A stretch of DNA of 64,000 nt from Symbiodinium sp. CCMP2592 (GCA_905221615.1 CAJNDT010003835.1:1-64000); one strand, 5' to 3'; numbered from the stretch's first letter, positions 35,843 through 47,584 are shown. Numbers and translations are program-made. Notes: generated by a model not told the origin, from the letters alone.

Positions 35843-38800
35843 GTGTTGGGTTACTGGCCCACAGCGGAGCCTGTCCCCAGGCCAGAGATGGCGGCACTCA
35901 GTGCCAGTTTTGTGCCTTGTAAGGTCTGGGCACGACAGGGAGGTGCAAGCCCCTATGCGCAGCAGGGGGAACAAAGGGAGGTCACCTCGCCTATCTACCC
36001 CAGGCCATGTACACGAGGAGTTTTTTCAGACCCGGCCTCTCCGGAATGGCGGGAGGTTGTTTCGGGCCCTAGGGCCCGCAGTTTTGCAAAAGCTTCTGCC
36101 GAGCCAGTGCCCCTGCACAACAGATTCGAGGCCCTACAGGCAGAACCTGTTCAAGAGTTTGTCTCGCTTCTGGAAAAAGCGTGTGTGGAAGGCATGGCCC
36201 AGCATGAAGCCAGTTTTGTGGAGGTGGTGGAAAAACTTGAAGCCCCTCCAAAGTCGCTATTGGAATGGGCAGCGGAGCAGGCCATTGAACAGTTGTCGGT
36301 CCGCCGCAGTGACCCCGAAGCTTGCCTTGCCGCAATTGAGGACGCGGCGCAGCAACCGGACAGGGTCCAACCGGAGGCGGCCCTCAACTTGCTGGTGGCA
36401 AATGTCACCAGTTGGAGAAAAGAGGTCTGCACGTGGATGCTCACAGACCAGCCTGATGTAATCATGCTGCAAGAAACCCATGTTGCGGAAAAGCAACAGG
36501 AAAGCATGCAGCTTGCGCTCGAAAAGGCAGGATACGTTGCTTGGAACCTCCCAGCCCACCCAACCAAGGGGGGCAACAACATGGGGGGTCTCCTGGTCGC
36601 GGCCAGGAAAGATAGGAATTTCTGGTTGCTGCGCTCCTTTGGGATAGATGGGATCAAGGGCCTTACGGTACCGTGGCTCATTTTTGGTGACTTCAACCTG
36701 CCAGTTGGCGAAATGGAGAATACCTCTGTCCCAAGGGAACTCAATGGGGAGGTGATCGCGGTAGGCAGCCCCACTACCCTGCATGGGAGCGAAATTGACT
36801 TTGGAATTGTCAGCCGGTCTTTGTGTGATAGTGTTTCTATCCAGCAAGACTGGGAGGTCCCTTTTCGCCCACATTGCGCACTGCGAGTGGTATTCCGTGT
36901 GGGGGATTTTCGGGCCCATGTGCTCCAAACCGCGCCTTTCCAGAGGGCGGTCGACCCAAACCCGGAACCCTTTGATACCACACAGGGGCACCGGGTCCCT
37001 GCCTTGCTTTTGGAACCCCGCAGAGACGACGAGGCCACCACGGCCTTTGCGGATTTCACAGCCAGAGTGGAGGCCAGTCTTCATCCCAGAGCCAGAGGCG
37101 GTCGTGGCCACCAGGTAGAAGTGAAGACCGGGCCGCTGCTCCCGCCGAAGCCCACAGGATATGTATGGACAGGTGGACCCGCCAAGTTCTGGGGGCGCCT
37201 AGCGGTCCTGCACAAGAAAGGCGCAAAGCATGGGCTTAGCATGAAGGCCCAACAAGTTTTGCAGCAGCATCTGCAAGAGGTGCCCAATCATTGGGGGGTA
37301 GGTGATGGACCCACCCTGGACCAAGCAATGCAAGAACTGACTGCCAACTGTGCCAAGCCGGGAACCCAAGGCCGACAGGCAGGCAGCATCATAGAGGCCC
37401 AGCGAAAACATCACTTGCAGCTGCACCATAGTTTTGGGGCAGCCCAGTACCAACAATGGTTGGAAGGTGCCTCCACTGGCGGGCTAAGGCCCCTTTTCCG
37501 CAGCCTCAAAAAGAACGAGGCGCAGGCTTCCAGACCGTACCTCGAACTAGCGGTGGAAGTGAGGCCACACGCAAGGAGAACCGCTTGGGCAGAATTGTGG
37601 AAGCCGGGGGGTGTGCAGCCCACCCAAGGAACGGAAGCCAGACAGAGGCTCCAGCAAAAGGCGCGTGAACAGGCTCAGAGCACAGTGGCCCTAACCAAAG
37701 AGGCCATGGCAAAGGCCTTTGCCAGACTCCCCACCAAGGCCCCAGGGCCGGATGGTTGGAGTTACGAAATGCTCAGGGCCTTGCCTGAGGATGCCGTCGC
37801 TGAGTTGGCGGCCCAGCTCAGAGGTTGGGAGCTGTCCGGCTCCTTTCCTCAGCATATTGATATCACTCAGTATGCCATGCTGGCCAAGAGCCGCGAGGCG
37901 GAAAGGCCAATCGGCCTCACGCATGTGTTGCACCGGGTCTATTGCAAGATGCGATGGGACCTGGTCCGAGAATGGGAGGCATCGTACGACCTGACCTCGC
38001 CTTGGAACCAGGCCAAGGCGGGCAACAGCTCCCTGGACACAGCGTTGAGACGCATCCTCCGCGCTGAACTCAACAAGCGGGCCGGGAAGATCACCATCAC
38101 CTTGCTACTGGACTTAACGTCCTTTTACGAAACAGTACCACTTCAGGTGCTGTTAGAGAAAGGGGTGGTCCACCACTTCCCGGAGATGCTTTTGGAAAGA
38201 GCCCTCAGCTGCTACGAGGGCCCCCGGTACATTGAATCCCAGGGCGCCCTTTCTAGGCCCATCTGCGGAAGCAGGGGCCTCATAGCGGGCTGCCCGCTCG
38301 CTCCGGCTCTCTCGCGAGTGATCCTCCATGAGCCGGTCGCCAAGGCCTCCCAGCGCAGCACCACAGACCACGTCGATCTGTGGATAGATGACTGTTCGGT
38401 CGATACTGTCGATCAAAATGTGCAAAGGACGGCTGCGGCAGCTTTTGCCTGCTACAAGGAGCTCAAGCAGGACCTGGAGGCGCAAAGCCTGCAAGTCTCC
38501 ACCAAAAAGACGGTCTTTGTGTGCTCCAGTCTAGCTGCTGGCAAGGCAGTAGAGGCCCTGGCTGGGCCTGATGGTCCCAAGGTTGTTGGAGTTGGCAAGG
38601 ACCTTGGCCTGGATTCTGCAGCCGGGGCCAGGCGCAGGATCACCACCACTAAAGCCAGACACCAAAAAGGGGCCCGCAGGGCAGCCCAGCTCCAATCTTT
38701 GAAAATCGGCAAAGTTGGCATCAAGGTGCGGCTCTACAAAGGATCCATCCTTTCCTCGGCCCTATATGGGCATGAAGGTGTTGGTGTTGCCCCCAAGAGA

Positions 38801-40981
38801 AGGAAGTGGTTCAGGGGGCTTCTGGCACAAGTGCTGGGCAGACCAAACAATGCCAGCATAGGAGCCACCTTGGATTTCCATGGCAACAAGGTCGAGGACC
38901 CTTGGTACACAATCCTGGCCCAGCATTTCAAGGCCGTTCGCCGGCTTTTGCTGCAGTGGCCGGAACAGGACTTCGACAGAATCCAGCAAGGCTGGAACCG
39001 CCTGGAGGTGTGGCTAAAAGAGGCTGAGCACCCCTGGAAAAGGGCGGCTGGACCGCTTGGTGCCTGTTGGTGCTACTTGGATGAAATGGGATGGAAGCCG
39101 CTCAGCGTCCATCAGTGGACAATCGGGCCCAAAACCTATGACATCCTGCAGGCAGCTGAGTTCCATGAGGTCCTTTTCCTTGCCAAAAGATGGGTTAATG
39201 CCACCCGGCACCAAACCTGGGCAGCGATCGATGGGGGTCGAGGCCTTGAAACTGGCCCGGATTGGACCATGCCAAGGAAAATCCTGAAGAAGGCCGACAG
39301 CCTCACAAGAAAAGCCTTGAAGTCCATTTGGCAAGGAGCGGTCAGGGCGTCCCCGCATGCCACCTGCCAAAGATGTGGAGTGCCGGCCACCAGAAGGCAT
39401 GTTTTGTGGGACTGCCAATGGTGGAAAGAGCATGGTGAGACCGAACCGGCATGGTGGCCCTCCAGAGAGGATCCAGACTATCCAGATTGCCTTTGGGACT
39501 TTGGGCTCCTTCCAAGGGACCCTTCTTGGCCGGAATGCCAACATGCTCAAGATGAGGCCATTGAGCTAAAAGGCGTTTTGGCAGAAGGGGGGTCCGTCCC
39601 ACCCGAAGCCTTCGCGGCCACGGATGCAACAGGGGGGTCTGAAAACGACCAGAGAACGCGAGAAGTGGTATGGGGTGTTACCTTCTACATCTGGAAGGAG
39701 GGCCAACCTCACTGGATTGGCTCAGCCACGGGACTGCTCAAGAATGAGCAAAGCGTCTATCGTGGGGAGGCCAGGGCCATTCATTTCGCGGCGCAGCAGC
39801 TCCAACCCGGGGCAGATGTCACAAGTGATTGCAAAGGCGCGGTGGTGAGAAGCCGCCGCGGCACCACAACTAAAGGCCGCCATCTTGACATCTTTGGTAC
39901 GGCCCCCACGGAGCAGCTGGATCTGCATTGGGTCCCCTCTCACCTTACAGCTTCCGAATTTTTGGAGCAAGTCGGGCCGGGCCAAGAATGGCGCAGAGTC
40001 ATCAATGATGAAGTCGATCGCCTTGTTGGGGCGAGGGCAAACACAAAAGAGGCGAAAGACCGAGCAACTGCCCTCAAGCAATCTGATGCGCTGGCAGAGT
40101 CGGTTGCACTTTTCCTGGGAAGGCGCATGCAAGCATTGATGGGGTATGACAAAGATCAAGGCCCACAGGTTGTGTACCCCAGGAAGGCGGGCGAGGAAAA
40201 ATCGGCAGAGTCGTCCAGCCCCTCGACCAGCCGGTCTTCGTTTCAAAAGAGAAGACGAACCAAGAAAGGCAAAACCCCACCGGCCCACGGGGGGGAGAAA
40301 GGCAAGAAGGCCCAGCCCGCCGAGGAAACACCCATACCCACTGGGGCTCCAGAGCAATCCGGCGGAGAAGCTGACGAGGCAGGCCAGCTCTCTTCCCATG
40401 GGCCGCCGAAGGCCATTTCAAGGCCAGAGGGGGGGGCCAACGAACCCCAACCCGCAACAAGGGGAGAGATGCCAAAGATGGCAACGGAGAGCAGATGCGG
40501 GGAAGCAGGGGCCGCGGACCTTCCTACCACCCAGTTGCCGCCTGAGGCCAATAAGAGGCAAATCTTGTCGGCTTTGGTGGCAGGCCAAATCGACACTAAG
40601 GGGCACAGGTTCGTCAAGGGTGGCACGTCTGCAAACAACCTGCAGATCAAGTGCGAGGAATGTGGCTTGTGGATTCAACAGGTCGATACCAAGCCCAATT
40701 TCAATAGGAAAGTTGCCAACTATTGCAAGGACCACCCCCTAAGTGTCCCTTCTCCGGAGTGGAAGTGGCATGATTCGCATGCCATGTGCAATGAAGGTTG
40801 CAGGTGGAAGTGCTCTCAGTGTCATAGTGTGCAGCCAGTTGGAGGCCTCACACCTGCAGTTCTTGAACGCTTTTGTGCACATGGTAAGCATGGTTTGCAG
40901 CGTAAGCGTGCGGCACGTAACACACTTGCAGCTGCTGGTACTCCTTCTGTGAAGCAGTTTTTCGCAAAGCCTCTTCCCTAG
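35843..40981 (+). CDS. LINE ORF2: endonuclease, reverse transcriptase, RNase H, zinc motifs (1,712 aa)
   Basis: An APE-type endonuclease shows Asn187, Glu211 (LQETH), Asp283/Asn285 (FGDFN), Asp319 (SEIDF) and His344, but about 50 or more residues normally found between 'GIDGIKG' and 'LTVPW' are absent. RT follows: motif A LDLTSFYE (Asp757), motif B GLIAGCPLAPALS and motif C WIDD (847-850). A CQRCG..H..C motif and an RNase H domain (Asp1261, then RGEARAI, TSDCKG and HWVPSH) come next. A Cys/His-rich tail (CEECG, CSQCHS) ends with TPSVKQFF at 1700-1707. The first ATG is unclear; 35843 reads TTG, so translation may start at a later ATG. The RT is divergent from well-known LINE clades. Confidence 0.88.
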   Translation: MLGYWPTAEPVPRPEMAALSASFVPCKVWARQGGASPYAQQGEQREVTSPIYPRPCTRGVFSDPASPEWREVVSGPRARSFAKASAEPVPLHNRFEALQAEPVQEFVSLLEKACVEGMAQHEASFVEVVEKLEAPPKSLLEWAAEQAIEQLSVRRSDPEACLAAIEDAAQQPDRVQPEAALNLLVANVTSWRKEVCTWMLTDQPDVIMLQETHVAEKQQESMQLALEKAGYVAWNLPAHPTKGGNNMGGLLVAARKDRNFWLLRSFGIDGIKGLTVPWLIFGDFNLPVGEMENTSVPRELNGEVIAVGSPTTLHGSEIDFGIVSRSLCDSVSIQQDWEVPFRPHCALRVVFRVGDFRAHVLQTAPFQRAVDPNPEPFDTTQGHRVPALLLEPRRDDEATTAFADFTARVEASLHPRARGGRGHQVEVKTGPLLPPKPTGYVWTGGPAKFWGRLAVLHKKGAKHGLSMKAQQVLQQHLQEVPNHWGVGDGPTLDQAMQELTANCAKPGTQGRQAGSIIEAQRKHHLQLHHSFGAAQYQQWLEGASTGGLRPLFRSLKKNEAQASRPYLELAVEVRPHARRTAWAELWKPGGVQPTQGTEARQRLQQKAREQAQSTVALTKEAMAKAFARLPTKAPGPDGWSYEMLRALPEDAVAELAAQLRGWELSGSFPQHIDITQYAMLAKSREAERPIGLTHVLHRVYCKMRWDLVREWEASYDLTSPWNQAKAGNSSLDTALRRILRAELNKRAGKITITLLLDLTSFYETVPLQVLLEKGVVHHFPEMLLERALSCYEGPRYIESQGALSRPICGSRGLIAGCPLAPALSRVILHEPVAKASQRSTTDHVDLWIDDCSVDTVDQNVQRTAAAAFACYKELKQDLEAQSLQVSTKKTVFVCSSLAAGKAVEALAGPDGPKVVGVGKDLGLDSAAGARRRITTTKARHQKGARRAAQLQSLKIGKVGIKVRLYKGSILSSALYGHEGVGVAPKRRKWFRGLLAQVLGRPNNASIGATLDFHGNKVEDPWYTILAQHFKAVRRLLLQWPEQDFDRIQQGWNRLEVWLKEAEHPWKRAAGPLGACWCYLDEMGWKPLSVHQWTIGPKTYDILQAAEFHEVLFLAKRWVNATRHQTWAAIDGGRGLETGPDWTMPRKILKKADSLTRKALKSIWQGAVRASPHATCQRCGVPATRRHVLWDCQWWKEHGETEPAWWPSREDPDYPDCLWDFGLLPRDPSWPECQHAQDEAIELKGVLAEGGSVPPEAFAATDATGGSENDQRTREVVWGVTFYIWKEGQPHWIGSATGLLKNEQSVYRGEARAIHFAAQQLQPGADVTSDCKGAVVRSRRGTTTKGRHLDIFGTAPTEQLDLHWVPSHLTASEFLEQVGPGQEWRRVINDEVDRLVGARANTKEAKDRATALKQSDALAESVALFLGRRMQALMGYDKDQGPQVVYPRKAGEEKSAESSSPSTSRSSFQKRRRTKKGKTPPAHGGEKGKKAQPAEETPIPTGAPEQSGGEADEAGQLSSHGPPKAISRPEGGANEPQPATRGEMPKMATESRCGEAGAADLPTTQLPPEANKRQILSALVAGQIDTKGHRFVKGGTSANNLQIKCEECGLWIQQVDTKPNFNRKVANYCKDHPLSVPSPEWKWHDSHAMCNEGCRWKCSQCHSVQPVGGLTPAVLERFCAHGKHGLQRKRAARNTLAAAGTPSVKQFFAKPLP

Positions 40982-40999
40982 CGCGGCCACAGGTCCAAG

Positions 41000-42431
41000 A
41001 TGGGAGCCCCAGGCAAAGGTAAAAGGGATCCGCCGCCCGATGGCCATGTCCGGCGGCCGTCCAAGAAAGACCGGGACAGGCTCAAGGCCTTAGGCCTCTG
41101 GAACCCTGGCGGCAAGGCCAAAGGCAAGGGTGAGCCCGCCAAAGGCCAGGGCAAAGCCAGAGAGCCTGACCCACCGCGCTATCGGGGGGACTGGGGCCGT
41201 GAGCACGACCCACCGCAACACCGGGGGTACAGGGACAGGGAGCCCGACCCACCGCATTACCGGGGGCACAGGGACAGAGAGCCCGACCCACCGCACCGAC
41301 GGGGGGACAGAGACCGAGAGCCCGACCCACCGCGCTACCGGGGGGAGCGACACCGAGAGCCGGAACCACCGCGCCAACGGGGGGAGGGCAAAGGCCAGGG
41401 CAGCGAGAGCGAGCCTGCCCCGCCGCAAAACCGGGGGGAAGGCCGCGGTGACCATAGGGAGCCACACCTGTCACCCCGTCCTCGCCTAACAAAGGGAGTG
41501 AAAGCGGCACAGAGCGGAGCCGCACGCCCCCGGCTAGGCAGGAACCTGCCCGAGAATCCGAGGCGAAACCAGCCGATGCCGAGGCTGAGTTGCAGACGAA
41601 GCCACAAGCCCGGCGGAGGCAGTGAAAGAGGAGTCCTCGGATTCCAAAGAATCGTCCCCAAAAGGGGCCGCGGCCTCTTCGGTGGCAAAGGAGGGGGGCT
41701 CGACCCACCCGGGTCAAGAGCAGAGCCAGCCCTCGACCACACAAGGGGGCCCGACCCACCCTGGCGAGGCCCCAAGTGAACCAGCAGGCCAAAAGGGGAG
41801 TCCGACTCACCCAAAAAGTGAGGAGGGCCCTTCTAGGCCAGCATGGCCGGTGGAAGTGGGGGACACACCCCTGATCCTCTTCACGCCACATGTGAAGAGA
41901 CACTATCCACTGGCTTGCTCAGGTTGGGGACTCGCTAGCCCTACGGGGTTTCAGCGACTGCTATGCACTCCTTGGAATAGGGGGCAGCCGGGCAACCTTC
42001 GAATGCCCAGGAAATCCCGCCTTGTGCTGGAAACTTACTTCCAGCGAGCAGGAGCCAAACCGCCGATCTGGCCATGGGCCAGAGAGTCGCCTAGGGCAAG
42101 TCATCCCCGGGATATGCGCAAGCAAGACCCGGGAGGTGGGCCCTGGAATCCTCCAGATTGGTACATGGGGCAAGGTGCCTGTGACCATTTTGGAGGTGGA
42201 ACGGCTAAGCCCAATGTACCCAGAACCATCCAGTGCAAGGGTTTTGCACATGGCGATGGTTATTCTGGGGGTCAGTTGTGCGGGCATGCTGTGCCGCGAT
42301 TTAAATCGTGGCAACTGGGGCATCCGAAAGATGTCGCCAAATTCCTGCGTGGAGGAGATCGTTGTCATCGACGCTGCAGATTGGGAGCCGCAATCTGCAC
42401 CACCAGGCTTTCCCCCAAGGAGGAAGCTTGA
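41000..42431 (+). pseudogene. ORF1-like Arg/Pro/Asp repeat protein, frameshifted
   Basis: The ATG at 41000 opens MGAPGKGKRDPPPDGHVRRP. Eight or so imperfect repeats of 'REPDPPHYRGHRD' (14 codons each) follow from about 41160 to 41440. The frame shifts near 41610 and continues as KEESSDSKESSPKGAAASSV with GGPTHPGE-type repeats to about 42000. The basic, disordered protein sits where a LINE ORF1 would be. No known fold. Confidence 0.5.
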
Positions 42432-42717
42432 AAGTTGGTGGAACTGGATCCACCACAGTGCTCCCGCCACGGCGGACTGGTTGAGGGTGCAAGTGGAATC
42501 CCTTCACCGAGACCACCGGGCATTGGCTCGCACCTTGGTGGAGGAACTCAGCAGGAGCGATGCTGGGCAGTGGGTGGTGGCTTCACTCCATGCTCAGCGC
42601 ATCCTCTGCTTTTCCCCCAGGGATGAGATCTGTTTGCTCAGGTCGCGAGCCAATGTCTTCACCAGCGGAGACTGGGATCTCCTCAGCCTCAAAGACCCAC
42701 CTCAAGAAGGGGGCTGA
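42022..42717 (+). pseudogene. Unrecognised LINE-associated segment
   Basis: An open frame of 231 codons with a protein-like centre (SCVEEIVVIDAADWEPQSAP, ATADWLRVQVESLHRDHRAL) and a plausible C-terminus. It lies where the endonuclease of ORF2 would be expected, but none of the catalytic motifs is visible. Could be a diverged or alternative domain. Confidence 0.35.
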
Positions 42718-42987
42718 GGGAGGTGGTCAAAGCCAGCAGAGCCCGCCTAGGCAGGGGGCACAAGGAGGTGAACAGCTGAGGCCATGGCCGGCTTCCTTTC
42801 CTCACCGGCACCGGGAGGCACAGGGCCAATCCTGAGGCTGCTTCAACCTCGCCAGCAAAAGCCTGGGAGGAGGGCTAGACTAGGTCCGAAGTAGCTCCTC
42901 CGGCAACCTCCCAACGGAGATTGGGAGGAACGGGGGATAGGAGTAGGCCTAGCGGAGGACGCCTTAAACAAGGTTGCCCTCCTCCTT

Positions 42988-45900
42988 TTGCTGTCAGAGT
43001 ACAGCCCAGACCGAACTTGCCGCTACGGCGGCCGCGACTCAGAGCGCAAGACCGAGAAAAAGTTTTGCTTGAGGCAACTCCCCGCGTTCCCTGGGGTGCT
43101 CAAAACAGACAGCACCAAGCCCCAAACAGGGGCCACTAGTCGAACAGACAGCCTCACTCAGGATTCGACCTTTTCTCAGATCACCCCCGGCGGCAGCCCT
43201 TTGCTTGGTGCTTTCGGGTCGGAGGTGATCCAGGGCACTCTGGCCAATCGCCAATTTGCCGAACTCACCCACCGGTTCGCGGTGGAACACTTCACCAAAC
43301 CTGGCGGGCGTGGGTGCACCCGGCCCTTCGTGTACAAACCCCTCATGCAACCGAAGGAGGGCTACCCGTGGCACGGCAAGGAGGCGGCCTGGTGGCAAAA
43401 ACTGCAACTTGCCTGGGACAACCCAGGCACCAGCAAGGCCCGCTTCGAGGCCCTACGGCGGTGTTTCCCATCGTCTTGCATGGAGGGGATGCCGGCCAAA
43501 CTTGAGAGGGCCGGCCTCTCTGGCCTCAGCCCGGAAGAGGTGCTCTGCAACGGGGAATCCAATGAGGCCTCCCGGGCTGGGATCCGCGCTTTTGTCAGGA
43601 GCATGTGCCAGGCCGCCATTGAAGAGTCCAGGTCCCGCGAGACACGGGACTACCAGGAGTGGCTTACCGGCGCCTCTGTGAAAGGCCTCCGACCGCTTTT
43701 CCGTACGGTCAAAAAGCAGGAGGCTGAGGTTGCCCGCCCATTCATGGACGAACCGGCGGAAGCCCGGCCCTACCTCCGACTGCAGCAGTGGGCTCGCCTC
43801 TGGGAGTCGAAGGGCCAGCCTCCTCCTCCCATCCAGGGCCTTAAAGAACGGGCCATTGCGCAGCCCAGAGACTCCCGGCCGTCACTGGGGAGGAGTTCCA
43901 GCGGCTCATTCGTCGCCTGCCTTTGAAAGCGGCGGGTGCGGACGGCTGGTCCCTGGAGCTGCTCAAAGCCCTGACTCCGGGTGAGGTTTCCTCCCTGGCC
44001 TCGTTTTGGAGGGAAATCGAAACCACGGGAGAGGTGCCACAGCAGATGACATTCACCATCTTCACGATGCTCGCTAAAAACGAGAAAATCGAAAGACCGA
44101 TTGGTTTGATGTCTTCGCTCCTGAAGCTTGGGATGAAGGCAAGATGGCACCTAGTTGAAGCGTGGCTTCGCGACTATCGCGCTGAGCTTTGGTGGGACTG
44201 CGCTTTGCCGGAGCGCTCCACCTACGACGCCTCCCTCCGGAGAGGCGTCTGCTACGAAGCCGCGCGCGTCGACGGTCTGCATCGGTGCTCTTTGTTTGTC
44301 GACTTGAGTACCTTTTATGAGACTGTGGTTCACTCCACTCTCTGCGACGCCGCGCTCAATGCCGGTTTCCCGGACCTTTTACTTTTCCTTGCTATGGAAT
44401 CGTATCGCGGCGGCAGAGTGATCCTTTCCGACGAAGTCGCGTCGCCCGTTGCTTTCGCTCGTCGCGGAATTATAGCGGGCTGCCCATTAGCCCCTACCCT
44501 GAGTAAACTCGCTGTGGGCGAGCCGATCCGGCAGTGCTGCTCTGGACCGCATGTCAACCACGTAGATACGTGGATAGACGACATCACGGTAGATACTGAA
44601 CATCACAGCCCGGACCAAGCAGCGAACTCAGTCATCAGGGTCTTCAGACGGCTTCATGCCTCGCTTTCTGCCGCTGGGTACCAGGTATCTATCGGCAAGA
44701 CCTATTTCCTGGCGAGCAGTCCCCTTGCCGAGCGCGCCCTGCGGCGAAAGTTGGGTGAGGGTGACCCCCCCATTCAGAGTGTTGCCAAAGACCTGGGCAT
44801 GACGCTGTCCGCTGGCAGGAGACGGTGCACTCGCCTCTCCACGGCGCGGCGGACTAAAGCCAACGCCAGACTGGGCAAGCTACGCAGCCTTAAGGTCCGC
44901 AACATCAAGGCCAGCAGCCGGGTGTTTTCCATGTCCGTGCTGGCATCGGGGATCTGGGGACACCAGGCCCAAGGGGTGAGCCCCAAAACTATGAAATCGG
45001 TGCGTTTCCAAGCTGCCGCCATCACTGGCAAGGTTGGAACGGGCAGCGTCGAAATCGCGCTGGAACTGGGCGCCTGGCTGGTAAAGGACCCCAGGGTGGC
45101 AGTTGTCACCCAGCACTTCAAGGCCCTTTGTCGGGTGATGGTCCGCCTCCCTGACCGCGAGCAGCTGGACCGCACGTGGGCGCAGCTCACTACCCAGCTC
45201 CAGAGGAAAGACAGATGGCGAGTGGTCTGTGGACCGCTGGGGGCCATGATAGCCTATCTGCTGGATCTCGGGCTTGTGGCTCCCACCCCGGATCGTTGGT
45301 TATTCCCCGCCGACCTGTGTCCAGCTACCTTGGCAGGGGTTCCTGAGGACCTAGGGCTGGTGGCCCTCAACCCCCTCCTACGGAGGCACTGGTCCGCCAT
45401 TGCCTGGCCAGCGCCTGCCACAAGGCCCGGAGGAAGGCCATCAGCACCCAAACGGGGTGCAGCAGTCTGGCCTCAGGTGTGGATACGACGGTCCCCACAC
45501 CCGCGGATTAAGTCTGCCGCCCTGAGAATGGCCTGGCAGGGAGCTTTGAAAAACAGGCATGTCCAGGCTGGCCAGCTATGCCCCCTGTGCAAGGTGCCCC
45601 TCACCCAGCACCACGTCGCCACCGACTGTGGATGGTGGCGCGGCAAGGCACCCCCCCCTCCCAAACACTGGGAACGCCTCACTGCCCAATTCCCCTACGA
45701 CTGCTTATGGGAACGGGGCCTGATGCCAGCTCAGGCCACCCAGCTGCAGGGGTACTGCTGGGGCTCACAGTCGGAACGGGCCGTTGGTGTCTGCAAAGAG
45801 GCCAAGTGGCCAACGGGGCTTTTCTACTCAACGGACGCCTCTGGTGGGCCCTACGCGGCCGACGCCAGGGGCAGGATAGTGGCCTGGGCCATCTGCGCGT

Positions 45901-47584
45901 TCACCTGGACGGAGGGTGCCCCTCTCCAGGTCGGCCAACTCACTGGCCTCCTCCCCCCCAGGGAGTTCTGTGTGCGAAGGGGAATGCTTCGCGGTCGCAA
46001 GGCTCACCTCGCACTTGTTAGAGCGGGCAGATTGCACCTCTGACTGCAGTGCGGTGGTCAAGCAGCAGTCCCGCGCTGTCAGGCCATGGGTATGGGCCCA
46101 GGCGCTTGAAAATGCGTCTCTGGCGCAAGTCACGTGGACCAGGTCCCACACCACGGAGGCCGAACACGCGGCTGAATTCGGCCCCGACCAGAGCTGGCGC
46201 CGGACTATTAATGCCCAGGCTGACGCCGCTTGTGGCGAAGCTGTGCTTGCCGCCATCGCCCACTTACCATCCCCTGCAGATGATTTGGCGCGAGAGGTGG
46301 CGCAACACCTCCAACGCAAAGCCGAAGTGTTACTTCTGAGTACCGACAGGCCCCCTTGGGAGGCCGTCGGTGACGGCCCGGTAAAGGGCAAGGGGTCTCC
46401 CCGCCCTGATGCCAGGCTTAAGGCGAAACAGGCCAAACCCCCTCAGAGGCAGCATCGTCCTGGCGCGGATGGGGGTATTAATAAAAAACAACGCCTGGAA
46501 GCCCTAATGGCAGGGGAAGGCCACCATGGGCACCAATTCGAGTGGAGCCATACGAACCCCAACAACCACTCCTTGGTTTGTAAGGTTTGTTCCCTCTTTA
46601 TCCAGCAAACCCACTCTTCCGAGGCCTTCCGGCGTCTGGAGGCACAGCCGTGCGCTCACCGGCCGCTGCCCGATCTCAGCAACTTTGGCCTGCGCGCGTC
46701 CCACTCCTTCTACTGCATGGGGGCGGTCCTCCTTTGCACCAAATGCTATGCGGTCCACAAGCCAGGGCAGCTTAACCCCACGGCTGTGGCCAAATCGCAG
46801 TGCGAGGGGGCCTCCCGCGCCCACAAAAAACGCGGCACCCAATGGGCGGCCAAATACCTCAAGGAGACGTCCACCCAGGACACTCTCCAGAAGGTGCTAG
46901 GCCGTGCAGGGAATGAGGGACCCGGTTTTTCCCAGGGGAGCCGCCTTCACAATCCAGGCCCGTTTGTTGGCCCTAGTGGTGCTGACAGGGTTGAGGACCC
47001 CTCCCCTCAGCCTCTTCGCACCCTGGAACAGTCTTCCTCCAAAGGCAAAAGCAAAAAAGGCAGGAACAACCAGCCTGCTCCTAAAGCCGCTGACCAAGGC
47101 CCGCCGGTTACCACCCAGGTGGCACCCAGCACAAAGGCCCAACGGGCCTCAAGCCTCCCCGTGAGACTGCCTCCGGGCAGAGGGTCCGAGGTTCCCTCCC
47201 CTGCGCTGAGGGAGCCCGAGCCATCCCTCCAGGCCAACTTGAGGGCCTCTAGGATCAGCGGTAGTGGTTCCCACACCGCGCGAGAGGTCCATATAGAGAC
47301 CTCTAGGCACCACGACCGGGAAAAGGAAAAGGAAAAGGAAAAACCGGTGGAGAAAGAGCGGAATCCCGCACGCGCGTCTAGTAGCAGGGCCCCTAGACCC
47401 TCAGGCTCCAAGTCCTCCGCCCTAGCCCCTTTTTTCTCAGGTCAACCCAAGGCCCCTGAGGCTTCTGTGTCTGTTGGTGATGTTGGGGAAGGACTGCTGC
47501 ACCCACCCCGAAGCCCAAGCCGAAGCCCAAGCCTGTGAATCAACCTAAGCTCCGGCAGTTCTGGGCCCAAGGTGGGAAGCCTTA
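42988..47584 (+). pseudogene. LINE ORF2: RT, RNase H, zinc tail, broken by frameshifts
   Basis: The linker (42988-43860) contains QEWLTGASVKGLRPLFRTVK, clearly homologous to the first LINE. A shift near 43870 leads to the RT: VDLSTFYE (codon at 44301), GIIAGCPLAPTLS and WIDD (44571-44582). A CPLCK..HH..C motif and RNase H (STDASGG) follow. At 45951-45962 a run of C residues shifts the frame; RNase H then resumes with TSDCSAV. A Cys/His tail and Lys-rich linker follow. A last shift near 47500 gives a C-terminus with QPKLRQFW and a stop at 47584. The protein is not expressible as one chain now. Confidence 0.75.

Larger units (their letters stand above)
35021..40990 (+). mobile_element. LINE-like (non-LTR) retrotransposon, 5' truncated
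   Basis: Two ORFs in the order coiled-coil ORF1 (35021-35809) and ORF2 with endonuclease, RT, RNase H and zinc motifs (35843-40981). Element 2 ends abruptly at 35020, so this LINE probably inserted into its 3' LTR or was joined there. No poly(A) tail is seen. Confidence 0.85.

Noticed and set aside
36069..37111. Minus-strand ORFs of 284-302 codons opposite LINE ORF2
   Set aside because: Shadows of the endonuclease coding strand. No motifs and no codon support.
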